This document shows positions 1-9,529 of a DNA stretch of 64,000 nucleotides, one piece after another (position 1 is the first letter of the stretch; each line of letters begins with the position of its first letter). Origin of the DNA: Algoriphagus hitonicola (GTDB taxonomy: Bacteria; Bacteroidota; Bacteroidia; Cytophagales; Cyclobacteriaceae); contig NZ_FOPC01000013.1 in the NCBI RefSeq assembly GCF_900113375.1, forward strand, positions 51,651 through 115,650, given 5' to 3'. The translations under genes were made by a program, and so were the position numbers. The notes below the pieces were generated by a model. The model worked only from the letters and a program-made list of their open reading frames with translations. It was not told the DNA's origin and searched no databases.

Positions 1-852
1 CGTTCCAATAAGAAAGGTGTTTTTGCCATCGGACCAAAATTCACCCGGAGCCAAGGCTTTTGAACTCTTATGAATTTTTGTCTTAAAAAACTTCCAGATT
101 TTCCCCTCAAATTCTGCCCAAGCCGCAGGGTAGGGAGAGAGTCCTCTCACCAGATTGTGAATGGAACTAGCATCTTGATTCCAATCAATTTTACCCGTTT
201 CCTTAAATATTTTGGGAGCATGATGCAGCGCCTTACTTTCATCTTGAATCAAAGGCTTTAACTCATCTTTAGCAATAGCCTCGACCGTTTTCAGTACCAA
301 ATCCGAACCGACATTCATCAATTTTTCATAAACCGATCCCAAATCGTCTTCGGGAAGAATAGAGACTTTCTCTTGAAAAATGATGCTTCCGGTATCAATC
401 TCATGCTTGAGAAAAAATGTAGTGACTCCGGTTTCTGTTTCCCCATTGATAATCGCCCAATTGATCGGAGCGGCTCCACGGTAATCGGGCAGGAGTGAAG
501 CATGGAGATTGAAGGTGCCCAAAGGCGGCATGCTCCAAACCGATTCGGGAAGCATACGAAATGCAACCACAATCTGAAGGTCTGCTTTAAGGTCTTTCAG
601 TTCTTGCTGGAACTCCGGATTTTTGAGATTGGTCGGCTGGAGAATAGGAATACCAAGTCGCTCGGCGGCTTGCTTGACGGGTGAACCCACTAGTTTTTGA
701 CCACGTCCCTGAGGTTTGTCCGGCGCAGTGATGACTCCCACCACATTCCAACCGGCATCCACCAATTTTTCTAAGGCAGGGACCGCAAACTCCGGCGTAC
801 CCATGAATATAATTCGCAAATCCTCTTTTGACTTCACTTCCTTATTCAGCAT
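1..852 (-). CDS. fmt: Methionyl-tRNA formyltransferase, C-terminus cut by window edge
   Basis: Formylates the initiator Met-tRNA with 10-formyl-tetrahydrofolate in the cytoplasm. The reading frame is open from an ATG at 852 to base 1 (284 codons), so roughly 30 C-terminal residues are missing against the usual length of about 315. Visible family motifs are FMGTPEFAVPALEKL near residue 17, the folate/catalytic segment NLHASLLPDYRGAAPI near residue 115 with the Asn and His of the active site, and the catalytic Asp in IDTGS near residue 150. The C-terminal OB-like domain begins to appear (APGEFWSDGKNTFLIG). An alternative start lies at the Met of FMGTPEF (804), but the ATG at 852 gives the normal short N-terminal extension. 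The divergence from the next gene is tail to head on the same strand, with about 100 bases between. Confidence 0.95.
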   Translation of the reverse strand, partial: MLNKEVKSKEDLRIIFMGTPEFAVPALEKLVDAGWNVVGVITAPDKPQGRGQKLVGSPVKQAAERLGIPILQPTNLKNPEFQQELKDLKADLQIVVAFRMLPESVWSMPPLGTFNLHASLLPDYRGAAPINWAIINGETETGVTTFFLKHEIDTGSIIFQEKVSILPEDDLGSVYEKLMNVGSDLVLKTVEAIAKDELKPLIQDESKALHHAPKIFKETGKIDWNQDASSIHNLVRGLSPYPAAWAEFEGKIWKFFKTKIHKSSKALAPGEFWSDGKNTFLIGT

Positions 853-950
853 TCTCTTTCCAGTATTTTTTATGAGTTTTCTCTCCGTTATATTTCAGGA
901 ATTAACTAGCAAAAATCAATGCAAAAGCTCGGTTTAAGCTGTCTTCCCTC

Positions 951-2132
951 TCACTCGTAAATCAAATACTTCTCCCGCTTCCGCTTATATTCCTCCAAAC
1001 CCGCTTTCCAGCTTTCTCGGATTTCTATCTCAGTTTTTCCTGCTAAAATCTGTTTTTTCAGTTCGTCGGTTCCTGCCAATGTATTGAAGAAATTATTGAA
1101 AAATTTCTCTTTCATCCCGGATTTTTGGTACGCGTCTAACAGGTACTTAAGTGTAAACTGATGATCCATTGATTCTCCGCGAAGATCCACACCATAGCAC
1201 AATTTGTCCTGATGGGGCGGAGTCTTGGACATGCCGTCTATACTCACAGGCGTAAAGGTAAACTCCCCAAATTTAGGATCGGGATAGCCATACATCTGAA
1301 AGGGATCGTATGTTCCCCTGCCCAACGATATCACCGTACCTTCGAAGAAACAGGTGCTTGGATACAGTTTGATGGCCAGGTCGCTCGGTAAATTGGGAGA
1401 AGGCTTTATCGGAAGGCTATATGCTTGGTCACGAGTCCAATTGGACACTGGAATAACTTCCAAATCAGCGGTAATTCCTCCTTTGAGCCATTTTTCTCCA
1501 TTGATCATTTGGGCTAGCTCGCCTACAGTCAGGCCATGGACAACCGGAATGGGATGCATGCCCACAAAAGATTCATAGCCGGGCTTTAGCATTGGGCCAT
1601 CCACATAGCTACCGTTGGGATTGGGTCGATCAAAAATGATCACCTTTTTGCCCTGCTCAGCGCAGGCCTCCATCACATAATGCATCGTGCTGATGTAGGT
1701 GAAAAAACGGGTTCCCACATCCTGCAGGTCAAAAATAATAACATCGAGATCTTGAATTTGATTCGCAGAAGGCTTTTTGTTACTTCCATAAAGCGAAATG
1801 ATCGGTAAGCCTGTTTTTTGATCCACGCTATTGTCCACTTTTTCCCCGGCATCTGCGGTGCCTCTGAATCCATGCTCCGGCACAAAAACCTTATTGATCT
1901 CAATTCCTTTTTCCAACAAAAAATCCACCACATGTTTATTATCCGACTGGGGGAGAATTGAGGTTTGATTGCCCACAATACCTACTTTTTTACCTTGAAG
2001 CATAGGCAAATACAAGTCACCTTGCTCGGCTCCGGTGAGAATTTGGGATTGAGCGATTGCGGTAGTCCATGCGGCTAAAAATAAAACCCCTGTCAAAAAG
2101 TGGGAAAGAACTGTATTTTTCATATGCTTCAT
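951..2132 (-). CDS. namZ: Exo-beta-N-acetylmuramidase NamZ (DUF1343 family)
   Basis: Predicted secreted or periplasmic enzyme that removes terminal N-acetylmuramic acid from peptidoglycan fragments; this role is known for the NamZ/DUF1343 family and not shown here. I start at ATG 2132 (393 residues), because a signal peptide begins there (MKHMKNTVLSH, hydrophobic core, cut after AIAQ). The longer open frame to 2468 would overlap the divergent permease gene by about 300 bases and gives a non-protein-like N-terminus. Conserved blocks seen include VFVPEHGFRGTADAGE, DLQDVGTRFFTYISTM and DRPNPNG. The gene is transcribed away from the permease at 2172, and only 39 bases separate the two starts. Confidence 0.88.
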   Translation of the reverse strand: MKHMKNTVLSHFLTGVLFLAAWTTAIAQSQILTGAEQGDLYLPMLQGKKVGIVGNQTSILPQSDNKHVVDFLLEKGIEINKVFVPEHGFRGTADAGEKVDNSVDQKTGLPIISLYGSNKKPSANQIQDLDVIIFDLQDVGTRFFTYISTMHYVMEACAEQGKKVIIFDRPNPNGSYVDGPMLKPGYESFVGMHPIPVVHGLTVGELAQMINGEKWLKGGITADLEVIPVSNWTRDQAYSLPIKPSPNLPSDLAIKLYPSTCFFEGTVISLGRGTYDPFQMYGYPDPKFGEFTFTPVSIDGMSKTPPHQDKLCYGVDLRGESMDHQFTLKYLLDAYQKSGMKEKFFNNFFNTLAGTDELKKQILAGKTEIEIRESWKAGLEEYKRKREKYLIYE

Positions 2133-2171
2133 AGTATTTTGCGCTGCGTTTAGACAAATTAAATCACTCTC

Positions 2172-3386
2172 TTGAACCTTTCCTATTTCATAGCCAAAAG
2201 AATCAGTTTTAAAGGAAGCGGAGGTTTCTCCAAAACCATCCATCGCATAGCTGTGGGAAGTTTGGCTTTGGGACTGGGCGTATCTATGTTGTCTTTCATG
2301 GTGTTGGGAGGCTTCCAAAAAACGGTTTCCGATCGGGTGTATGGATTTACGGGGCATTATCAGATTCAGCGCTTTAGCATGAGCAATGCTTTTGAAGAAT
2401 TGCCATTTTCGCAGAAGTCTGAGTTTTCGGAGAAAAAAAACGAATTGGATTTTGTCGAAAAAACCCAATCATTTGCGCATAAGGCCGCCCTGATCAAAGG
2501 AGATGAGGAAGTCGAAGGCGTGCTCATGAAAGGCGTCGGGCAGGATTTTGATACCTTGGCATTTCAGGAATACCTAATCGAAGGTCGGATGATTCAGATT
2601 CCTGACGAGGGTACTTCCAACGAAATTATGCTAAGTCTATTCATCGCTAATCGATTGCAGCTGAATGTGGGGGATCGGATTATTCTCTATTTTGTACAGG
2701 ATCCGCCCCGATACCGTCGTGTGGAAGTAGTGGGGATTTATGAAACTTTTTTGGAAAATTTTGATGAAAAAATTGTCATCGGAGAACTTCAAACCATTCG
2801 AAATCTCAATGGCTGGAAAGCAGACCAAATCGGAGGATTGGAGGTTTTTGTAAATCAGGATCCAAGCGAAGAAATGAGTTTTGATATGGAAAAAATCCTG
2901 GATCTTGACCTGAAACTTATCAACTCTCAAGAAAAATATTTGGAGATTTTTGACTGGCTTAAGTTGTTGGATACCAATGTGTACGTGTTTATTAGTTTAA
3001 TCGGTTTTGTGGCAATCTTCAATATGGGAGCGATCCTGTTTATCCTGATCATGGAGCGTACCCAGATGATTGGGTTGCTTAAAGCACTAGGCGCCAAAAA
3101 TGCCCAAATCCGTCGGATTTTCTTCTGGAACGGCATGCGGATTTTGGGACGTGGATTGGTGATCGGAAACGCTATTGGTTTGGGACTTGGATTTTTACAA
3201 TACCAGTTTCGCTTGATTCCATTGGATGCGGAAAGCTACTACATGGGTTATGTACCCATTGATTGGAATTGGCCTGTTTTTGTGCTGTTGAATTTGGGTA
3301 TTGCTGTTTTGACTGCGATGGTGCTTTGGATTCCTGTGGTGGTTATTTCACGGGTGAATCCCATTCAATCGATTCGCTTTGATTGA
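2172..3386 (+). CDS. FtsX/LolE-like ABC transporter permease
   Basis: Inner-membrane permease of the MacB/LolCE type (404 residues), which usually moves lipoproteins or other envelope cargo with a separate ATPase. The architecture is one N-terminal membrane helix (about residues 23-45, HRIAVGSLALGLGVSMLSFMVLGG), a large periplasmic domain (about 45-270), then three membrane helices near 275-300, 325-350 and 370-395, which is the FtsX fold. The start codon is TTG at 2172: it gives NLSYFIAKRI, the usual start of this family, and no in-frame ATG lies close by. No ATPase gene is adjacent. The last 44 bases overlap tail to tail with the glycosyltransferase at 3343. LolE homologue is likely, but MacB-like export cannot be excluded. 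Confidence 0.85.
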   Translation: MNLSYFIAKRISFKGSGGFSKTIHRIAVGSLALGLGVSMLSFMVLGGFQKTVSDRVYGFTGHYQIQRFSMSNAFEELPFSQKSEFSEKKNELDFVEKTQSFAHKAALIKGDEEVEGVLMKGVGQDFDTLAFQEYLIEGRMIQIPDEGTSNEIMLSLFIANRLQLNVGDRIILYFVQDPPRYRRVEVVGIYETFLENFDEKIVIGELQTIRNLNGWKADQIGGLEVFVNQDPSEEMSFDMEKILDLDLKLINSQEKYLEIFDWLKLLDTNVYVFISLIGFVAIFNMGAILFILIMERTQMIGLLKALGAKNAQIRRIFFWNGMRILGRGLVIGNAIGLGLGFLQYQFRLIPLDAESYYMGYVPIDWNWPVFVLLNLGIAVLTAMVLWIPVVVISRVNPIQSIRFD

Positions 3387-4116
3387 GTTTGTAGGGCGAA
3401 AAAATACTTTTGATTTTCATCCATATCACTCCAATTACAGCTTCCTTAAAAATTCCCTTGCTCATTTTTGACGTTCCTTTGGTTCGGTCTGTAAAAATGA
3501 TCGGCACCTCTGTGATTTTAAATCCGAGTTTCCATGCGGTAAATTTCATTTCGATCTGAAAAGCATAGCCGATGAATCGGATATTTTCTAGCCTAATCCC
3601 TTCCAAAACGGAACGATGATAACATTTAAATCCTGCCGTAGCATCTTTGATCGGTAGTCCCGTGATGAATTTGACATAAACGGAGGCGAAATAAGACATC
3701 AGGACGCGTCCGATAGGCCAGTTGACTACATTGACACCCGTGATGTATCGGGAACCAATTGCCATATCGTAGCTATCCACTGAGCAGGCCTCATAAAGTC
3801 GGCTGAGGTCCTTGGGATCATGAGAAAAATCCGCATCCATTTCAAAAATGTAATCGTAGCGGTTTGCCAGTGCCCATTGAAAGCCTAGAATATAAGCAGT
3901 TCCTAATCCCAACTTACCCTCTCGCTCCAACAGGTGAAGTCGATTTGGAAATTGATCCTGAAATCCTTTTACAATTTCGGCGGTTCCATCCGGAGAACCA
4001 TCATCGATAATCAACAGCTCAAAATTGCCATTTAAGTCCATGACCTGATGGATCATTTCAGCGATGTTTTCACATTCGTTGTAGGTCGGAATGATGACGA
4101 GTTTGCGGTGTTTCAT
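3343..4116 (-). CDS. Polyprenol monophosphomannose synthase-like glycosyltransferase (GT2)
   Basis: Family 2 glycosyltransferase of 257 residues resembling dolichol/polyprenol-phosphate mannosyltransferases, which load a sugar from a nucleotide donor onto a lipid phosphate at the inner face of the membrane. I start at ATG 4116 (MKHRKLVIIPTYNECENIAE), since the family begins right at the VIIPTYNE strand; the longer frame to 4176 adds 20 unrelated residues and runs into the next gene's promoter. Nucleotide-sugar motifs are IIDDGSPDGT near residue 42 and FEMDADFSHDP near residue 90. No C-terminal membrane domain is present, as in the soluble DPM1 type. Its 3' end overlaps the permease gene by 44 bases. 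Confidence 0.88.
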   Translation of the reverse strand: MKHRKLVIIPTYNECENIAEMIHQVMDLNGNFELLIIDDGSPDGTAEIVKGFQDQFPNRLHLLEREGKLGLGTAYILGFQWALANRYDYIFEMDADFSHDPKDLSRLYEACSVDSYDMAIGSRYITGVNVVNWPIGRVLMSYFASVYVKFITGLPIKDATAGFKCYHRSVLEGIRLENIRFIGYAFQIEMKFTAWKLGFKITEVPIIFTDRTKGTSKMSKGIFKEAVIGVIWMKIKSIFSPYKLNQSESIEWDSPVK

Positions 4117-4170
4117 TTTAAATACAAAGTCCAAAAGTAAGAGATAGCGGGAGTTTTTGAAGAATGGTGC

Positions 4171-4199
4171 TTGCAAATTTTACTTAAAAGCTACATTTG
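4171..4199 (+). promoter_or_regulatory. Canonical Bacteroidota promoter for the ATP-grasp gene
   Basis: TTG at 4171-4173 is followed after 18 bases by a perfect TAnnTTTG box, TACATTTG, at 4192-4199. Transcription should start near 4204, leaving a 5' leader of about 12 bases before the ATG at 4216. Confidence 0.7.
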
Positions 4200-4215
4200 T
4201 GGCAAAATTCACCCT

Positions 4216-5094
4216 ATGTCTACCAAAATTGCGATCGTCAGTTATTTTTCCACAGGAGCCTATGACGCCAATACCGTCAACGAAGATGAGATCCTTTCGG
4301 GGATTTTAACCGATTTAGGTTTTACCAATGAAATCGTTCCTTGGTCAGATCCACAAGCAGATTGGACCCAGTATTCGACGCTACTGATCAAATCGGTCTG
4401 GGATTATTTTGATTATTATCCGGAGTTTTTAAACTGGCTAGAAAAAATCAAGGATTTGGGAATTCCGGTCTTAAATGATCTGGATACGATTCGCTGGAAT
4501 AGCTCTAAATCTTATTTATTAGAAATCGCCGAAAAAGGATTCCCGGTGATCTCAGGGATGCTTTTGGAAAAAGGCAAGCTGCCTAATAATGAGGCGATCC
4601 GAGAGCAAATCCAGCAGGAAATGGTCGTGGTCAAGCCTTTGGTCAGTGGTGGAGCTAAGAATACCTTTAAAATTTCGCTTTCGGATTGGGATAATTTCCT
4701 TCCCAAATTGACTCCTTTGTTAGAAGATGAGTCATTTTTGGTACAGCCTTTTGTGGCCGAAGTAGCTGAGGTAGGTGAGTATTCGCTTCTATTTTTCAAC
4801 GGAGTGTTTTCGCATGCCGTCTTAAAAACGCCCGCTAAAGCCGATTTTAGAGTTCAGCATTATTTCGGTGGTACAATTAAGGTCATAGAACCTGATCCAG
4901 AAATGCTCGAATCTGCCAAGCGATTGATTCGTGAATTTGCCCCCAATTCGCTTTATGCCCGCGTAGATGGAGTTCTAGTCAATGGCGAATTTCACTTAAT
5001 GGAATTGGAACTCATCGAACCGTATCTGTTTCTCGCCTTGACTCCCGAGGCTATCCCAAATTACATCACCGCACTCAGGGAACGTTTGCTCTGA
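4216..5094 (+). CDS. ATP-grasp domain protein of unknown substrate
   Basis: Cytoplasmic ATP-dependent carboxylate-amine ligase fold (292 residues), related in layout to glutathione synthetase, RimK and cycloserine-cluster DcsG proteins. The start is the ATG at 4216 (MSTKIAIVSYFS), 12 bases after the predicted transcription start; the frame extends upstream only through the promoter. Visible elements are the N-terminal Rossmann-like half (KIAIVSYF, LLIKSVWDYF), the ATP-grasp lysine region VVVKPLVSGGAKNTFK near residue 145, a hinge segment LVQPFVAEVAEVGEYSLLFF, and the metal-binding end ARVDGVLVNGEFHLMELELIEPYLFL. It stands alone with its own promoter and abuts the convergent TPR gene with no gap, so its context gives no substrate. 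Confidence 0.85.
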   Translation: MSTKIAIVSYFSTGAYDANTVNEDEILSGILTDLGFTNEIVPWSDPQADWTQYSTLLIKSVWDYFDYYPEFLNWLEKIKDLGIPVLNDLDTIRWNSSKSYLLEIAEKGFPVISGMLLEKGKLPNNEAIREQIQQEMVVVKPLVSGGAKNTFKISLSDWDNFLPKLTPLLEDESFLVQPFVAEVAEVGEYSLLFFNGVFSHAVLKTPAKADFRVQHYFGGTIKVIEPDPEMLESAKRLIREFAPNSLYARVDGVLVNGEFHLMELELIEPYLFLALTPEAIPNYITALRERLL

Positions 5095-5892
5095 TCAGCT
5101 GCAAAGATCCAAATGGCTTTGGGCATAATCCGAACCTCTATTAGCTGCTTCCTGAATCAATCGGCAGCCTTGAGAATCCCCGAGTTGGGTTAGGCAAATC
5201 CCTTTTTTGGCTAAGGCTTCGACATGATTGGGGTTTTGTTTCAAAACCGCTTCAAAATCCTCCAGAGCCCACTCGAGATAGCCTACATGCATCAGCGCAA
5301 AACCCCGATTGTACCGACCCACGACATTGTCAGGCTCGTATTGTACATAGGAGTTGAAGGAGGCCGCACAGCCGAGTACATCTCCCAACATGGCTCTGGC
5401 CATGCCCTGATAAAAATGCAGCTTGGGATCCTTTCGATTGATATCGCGGGCTTTCATAAAAAATTCTTCTGCCAATCTGTAGTTCTCATTGATCAAAAGT
5501 GTCCTTGCCAAAAGGTATAAAATCTCATAATCCTCAGGATCTTTATTGGCTGCATTGAGTAGGGCGAGTTCTGCGTCTTTATAGTTTTTTTGATTAAAAT
5601 AAATTTTTCCTATCCCTGCAAAAGCTTGGGCATAATCTCTATCCAGATCAATAATTCGCTCATAATCCGCGATTGCTTCCGGAATACGGTCCAATTCCTC
5701 ATAAGACCTCGCCCTGAGATGCAGCGCCTTAAGGTCTGTCACATTGAAAAAAAGGTAGTTGTTTAGTTTGGACACAACTTCCTCGTATTCCTGATTTTTG
5801 AATAAGCTTTCGGCTTCATTTAAGGTAGACTGACAGGAACAAAGCCAAAAAGTTATCAGTACAATAGTTGGTATATGAATTTTTCGTAGCAT
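5095..5892 (-). CDS. TPR-repeat lipoprotein
   Basis: Lipoprotein of 265 residues with a type II signal peptide (MLRKIHIPTIVLITFWLCSCQS, lipobox LCSC, Cys at about residue 20). The rest is about six tetratricopeptide repeats between residues 25 and 255; typical repeat edges are AIADYERIIDLDRDYAQAFAG, AELALLNAANKDPEDYEI, FFMKARDINRKDP and ALEDFEAVLKQNPNHVEALAK. Such proteins act as periplasmic-side scaffolds for partner proteins; no partner is evident here. It lies behind the his operon terminator, so it is probably transcribed separately, and its stop codon touches the end of the ATP-grasp gene. Confidence 0.85.
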   Translation of the reverse strand: MLRKIHIPTIVLITFWLCSCQSTLNEAESLFKNQEYEEVVSKLNNYLFFNVTDLKALHLRARSYEELDRIPEAIADYERIIDLDRDYAQAFAGIGKIYFNQKNYKDAELALLNAANKDPEDYEILYLLARTLLINENYRLAEEFFMKARDINRKDPKLHFYQGMARAMLGDVLGCAASFNSYVQYEPDNVVGRYNRGFALMHVGYLEWALEDFEAVLKQNPNHVEALAKKGICLTQLGDSQGCRLIQEAANRGSDYAQSHLDLCS

Positions 5893-5902
5893 GCTTAAAT
5901 AA

Positions 5903-5954
5903 ACAAAAAAATAAAGGGATAGAAAATAATTTTTTGAAATATTTTCTATCCCTT
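5903..5954 (-). terminator. Strong intrinsic terminator at the end of the his operon
   Basis: A perfect 15-base inverted repeat (arms 5914-5928 and 5940-5954, loop of 11) sits just after the hisB stop. Read on the minus strand the stem is followed by a T-rich run (TATTTTTTTG). It separates hisB from the TPR lipoprotein gene. Confidence 0.85.
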
Positions 5955-5969
5955 ACAACTAATTTAAAA

Positions 5970-7067
5970 TCAAAGCACCCCTTTGGTCGAGGGCAATTGA
6001 TCAAGATTTTTGGGATCTTTCTGGACAGCCATTTTGATTGCACGGGCCAATCCCTTGAAAATCGCTTCGATTTTATGGTGCTCATTTTCACCTTCTGCTT
6101 TAATATTCAGGTTGCATTTGGCGGTATCGGAGAAGGATTTGAAGAAATGATAAAACATCTCCGTGGGCATTTCCCCGATTTTTTCCCGATTGAATTTAGC
6201 ATCCCATACACACCAGGGTCTTCCCCCAAAATCAATGGCAACCTGTGCTAAGACATCATCCATGGGAAGCAAAAATCCATAGCGGTAAATTCCCTTTTTA
6301 TCCCCAAGAGCTTTCAGATAAGCTTCACCCAACGCTAATGCGGTGTCTTCGATCGTATGATGCTCATCGATCTGAAGATCGCCCTTGACTTGAATCTCCA
6401 AGTCGGTCGAACCGTGCTTTCCAAGCTGCTCGAGCATATGGTCAAAGAAATGCAAACCCGTAGAAATCTTGCATTTGCCACTGCCATCTAAATTGAGTTT
6501 GATGTAAATATCTGTTTCCGAGGTGGTCCGTTTGACTTCAGCCACTCGAGGCGGAAATTTCAAAAAGCGGTAAATTTCATCCCAATCCTGGGTGGAGAGC
6601 TCGGCATCATCCTGATTTTCACCGATAAAAATCGCCTTGGCTCCCAGATTTTTCGCAAGTTGAATATCAGTCAACCGATCACCGATCACATAGCTTGAAG
6701 CTAAATCATACTCATCAGAGAAATAGTTTTGAAGCAATCCAATTCGTGGTTTTCGGGTTGGTAGGTTTTCATGCTCAAAGCTTTTGTCAATATGAATCGC
6801 TTTGAATATGACGTTTTCCTGCTCTAGGGTTTTAAGCATTTTGTATTGTGCCGGCCAAAAATCTTTTTCAGGAAAAGAATCCGTTCCCAATCCATCTTGA
6901 TTGGTGACCATAACTAACTCATAATCGGTTTCCTCGGCAATTTTCCGAAGGTTGGAAATCGCTTTGGGGACAAATTCCAGCTTTTCTAAGCTATCCACCT
7001 GAAAGTCAGTAGGCGGTTCCTTGATGATGGTTCCGTCCCGATCTATAAATAATACTTTCTTTTTCAT
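5970..7067 (-). CDS. hisB: Bifunctional histidinol-phosphatase / imidazoleglycerol-phosphate dehydratase
   Basis: Catalyses two steps of histidine biosynthesis, dehydration of imidazoleglycerol phosphate and dephosphorylation of histidinol phosphate. At 365 residues it has the full bifunctional length. The N-terminal HAD phosphatase (residues 1-165) shows the nucleophile motif FIDRDGTI with D9 and D11. The C-terminal dehydratase (about 175-365) shows the metal-binding His clusters [29 protein letters not shown] and [16 protein letters not shown]. It is the last gene of the hisGDCB operon, 91 bases after hisC, and is followed by a strong terminator. The other his genes (H, A, F, I/E) are not in this window. 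Confidence 0.97.
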   Translation of the reverse strand: MKKKVLFIDRDGTIIKEPPTDFQVDSLEKLEFVPKAISNLRKIAEETDYELVMVTNQDGLGTDSFPEKDFWPAQYKMLKTLEQENVIFKAIHIDKSFEHENLPTRKPRIGLLQNYFSDEYDLASSYVIGDRLTDIQLAKNLGAKAIFIGENQDDAELSTQDWDEIYRFLKFPPRVAEVKRTTSETDIYIKLNLDGSGKCKISTGLHFFDHMLEQLGKHGSTDLEIQVKGDLQIDEHHTIEDTALALGEAYLKALGDKKGIYRYGFLLPMDDVLAQVAIDFGGRPWCVWDAKFNREKIGEMPTEMFYHFFKSFSDTAKCNLNIKAEGENEHHKIEAIFKGLARAIKMAVQKDPKNLDQLPSTKGVL

Positions 7068-7158
7068 TTAAAATTTATGATTTAGGAGCACCTTAGTTGC
7101 TCTTATTTTTCTTTATTTCTTTTGAAAATATCGAAGTAAGTCTAATAATTCTTAGTTT

Positions 7159-8223
7159 TTAATTTTCGATTTCGGCAAAGACTTTATTCAGTGCGGTCAA
7201 AAGCATCTCATTTTCAAACCGGGTACCCACCGTAATTCGCAGACAATCTTCACAGAGAATCACTTTAGACCGGTTGCGAACAATGATTTTTGCGTTAATC
7301 AGTGCATTATATACTTCATTTGCATTCGGAATTTTGATCAAAAGGAAATTAGCCTGTGAGGGGTAAACTTTTTGAACGAAGGTCAATTCTTTTAGTTCCT
7401 TTGCCAAAAAGGCTCTTTCCTCCAGAATCTCCGCAATCATCCGGTTTACTTTTCCAATATTTTGAATCGCCTTGAGAACTGTATCCTGAGTCAAACCCGA
7501 AATATTGTAAGGCGGCTTGATCAAATTAAGGATCCGGATGAGTTCTTGAGAGGCAAAGGCCATTCCCAGGCGGAGTGAGGCAAGTCCCCAGGCTTTGGAG
7601 AAAGTCTGCATGACGAGTAAGTTGGGAAACTCAGCCATTTCAGTAGTAAAGCTAGGTTCATCATTGAAGTCGATGTAGGCTTCGTCCACCACGACCAACC
7701 CATTAAATTCTCGAATGATTCGCTGGATCTCCGTTCGAAGTAGTTTATTCCCGCTTGGATTATTAGGGCTACAGATGAAAATGATTTTGGTGTTGGAGTC
7801 CACTTGATCCAAAATCCGATCGGTCTGCAACTGAAAATCCGAGGTGAGCGGTACTTTTCTGGTTTCTACATCATTGATCGCCGCGCTGACCTCATACATT
7901 CCATAGGTCGGAGGTAGAAGAATCACATTGTCAATTCCTGGTCGACAAAATGCCCGAAACAGCAAATCGATGGCCTCATCCGATCCATTCCCCAAGAAAA
8001 TCTGATCTGATTTGACCTGTTTGATTTTAGCAATCTCAGCTTTCAATTGCTGCTGATAGGGATCGGGATAGCGGTTGAAATCCTGCTCAGTAATCGAACC
8101 ATAGGGATTTTCATTGGCATCCAGAAATATGCCTTCCTTGCCACTATACTCATCCCTTGCTGAGGTGTAAGGTTGGATTTTGGCAATGTGTGGCCGCAAA
8201 AGGGACTTGAGCTCAAAACTCAT
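7159..8223 (-). CDS. hisC: Histidinol-phosphate aminotransferase
   Basis: PLP-dependent class I/II aminotransferase (354 residues) that converts imidazole acetol phosphate and glutamate to histidinol phosphate. Landmarks are the substrate segment FLDANENPYGS near residue 33, LGNGSDEAIDLL, PPTYGMYEVSA, FICSPNNPSGN, VVDEAYIDF and the Schiff-base lysine in QTFSKAWGLASLRLG near residue 212. The start ATG overlaps the hisD stop by four bases, which points to translational coupling inside the his operon. Confidence 0.97.
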   Translation of the reverse strand: MSFELKSLLRPHIAKIQPYTSARDEYSGKEGIFLDANENPYGSITEQDFNRYPDPYQQQLKAEIAKIKQVKSDQIFLGNGSDEAIDLLFRAFCRPGIDNVILLPPTYGMYEVSAAINDVETRKVPLTSDFQLQTDRILDQVDSNTKIIFICSPNNPSGNKLLRTEIQRIIREFNGLVVVDEAYIDFNDEPSFTTEMAEFPNLLVMQTFSKAWGLASLRLGMAFASQELIRILNLIKPPYNISGLTQDTVLKAIQNIGKVNRMIAEILEERAFLAKELKELTFVQKVYPSQANFLLIKIPNANEVYNALINAKIIVRNRSKVILCEDCLRITVGTRFENEMLLTALNKVFAEIEN

Positions 8224-9515
8224 AAGTTGTTTTCTTTCAGGTAATTGAGTCGAATGGTCACCGCATTTTTATGTGCGTCGAGTAATTCATTTTCTGCCAT
8301 GATTTCTACCGTAGGTCCCAAGTTTTTAAGTCCCTCTGCACTGATCTTTTGATAGGTGATTTTTTTGACAAAAGAGTCAAGCGAAACACCGCTGTAATTT
8401 CGCGCATAGCCATAAGTTGGAAGCGTGTGATTGGTGCCCGAAGCATAATCTCCAGCCGATTCCGGGGTATAATTTCCGATGAAAACCGAACCGGCGTTTA
8501 TGATGCCAGCTACCACTTCCTCTTCGTTTTTCACAGCAATGATCAAGTGCTCAGGCGCATAATCGTTGATCAAAGCAAGAGCATCCTGTTGAGTTTCGAG
8601 CACGACAGCTACCGAATTATTCAGTGCTTTTTTAGCGATATCTTTACGGGAAAGGTTTTCCAATTGCTTATTGACTTCTTTGAGCACCTTTTTGGCAAAT
8701 TTTTCAGAATGAGTAACCAAAACCACTTGGGAATCTACGCCATGCTCTGCCTGAGATAATAAATCCGCTGCCACGAATGAAGGAATAGCGGAGTCATCAG
8801 CATAAACCAAAACCTCAGATGGTCCGGCAGGCATATCAATCGCTACCCCATATTTTGTGGCCAATTGTTTGGCTGCGGTGACAAATTGATTTCCCGGACC
8901 AAAGATTTTATCCACTTGCGGTACCGACTCAGTCCCAAACGTCAAGGCCGCGATGGCTTGAGCCCCACCGGCTTTGACGATTTTGTGGATGCCAATAAGT
9001 TGTGCGGTAAAGAGGATGGCAGGATGAACTTTACCTTCCCGGTTTGGCGGCGTGCAGAGTACAATTTCTTGGCAACCTGCGATTTTAGCAGGAATGCCCA
9101 GCATAAGTACGGTACTAAATAGGGGAGCGGTTCCTCCTGGAATATACAGTCCCACTCGCTGAACAGGAACGTTTTTTCTCCTGCAAATTACGCCAGGCAT
9201 GACCTCCTCGACGAGTTCAGGACTGGATTGCGCTTGGTGAAACCGTTCGATATTCTTTTTGGCAGTTTCTATAGCTGTACGGAGTATAGGGTCCAAAGCC
9301 GCTGTAGCAACTTTGATTTCTTCCTCCCCAACCAAAAGAGAGTCAAGATCAACATGATCGTATTCGTGCGCAAATTTATACAAGGCCTTGTCTCCGTTTC
9401 GTTTGACTTTACGGAGAATCGGCTTGACGATTTTATTGATATCCTTGGTTTTGAATACTGGTCTGGCCAGTTCTTTTTTCCAAGAGGAAGGGGCAGGATT
9501 TACAAGAATGTTCAT
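8220..9515 (-). CDS. hisD: Histidinol dehydrogenase
   Basis: NAD- and zinc-dependent enzyme that performs the last two oxidations, from L-histidinol to histidine. Its 431 residues are the normal family length. Diagnostic blocks are VQRVGLYIPGGTAPL, the NAD/substrate segment KIFGPGNQFVTAAK, MPAGPSEVLVYAD, LSQAEHGVDSQVVLVT with the zinc ligands and catalytic residues, and ASGTNHTLPTYGYARNYSG. It follows hisG by 14 bases and overlaps hisC by four, in the same transcription unit. Confidence 0.97.
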   Translation of the reverse strand: MNILVNPAPSSWKKELARPVFKTKDINKIVKPILRKVKRNGDKALYKFAHEYDHVDLDSLLVGEEEIKVATAALDPILRTAIETAKKNIERFHQAQSSPELVEEVMPGVICRRKNVPVQRVGLYIPGGTAPLFSTVLMLGIPAKIAGCQEIVLCTPPNREGKVHPAILFTAQLIGIHKIVKAGGAQAIAALTFGTESVPQVDKIFGPGNQFVTAAKQLATKYGVAIDMPAGPSEVLVYADDSAIPSFVAADLLSQAEHGVDSQVVLVTHSEKFAKKVLKEVNKQLENLSRKDIAKKALNNSVAVVLETQQDALALINDYAPEHLIIAVKNEEEVVAGIINAGSVFIGNYTPESAGDYASGTNHTLPTYGYARNYSGVSLDSFVKKITYQKISAEGLKNLGPTVEIMAENELLDAHKNAVTIRLNYLKENNL

Positions 9516-9529
9516 AGGTAGTCAAAAGG

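Noticed and set aside
2133..2468. N-terminal extension of the NamZ frame by 112 codons
   Set aside because: It overlaps the divergent permease gene and would bury a clear signal peptide inside the protein.
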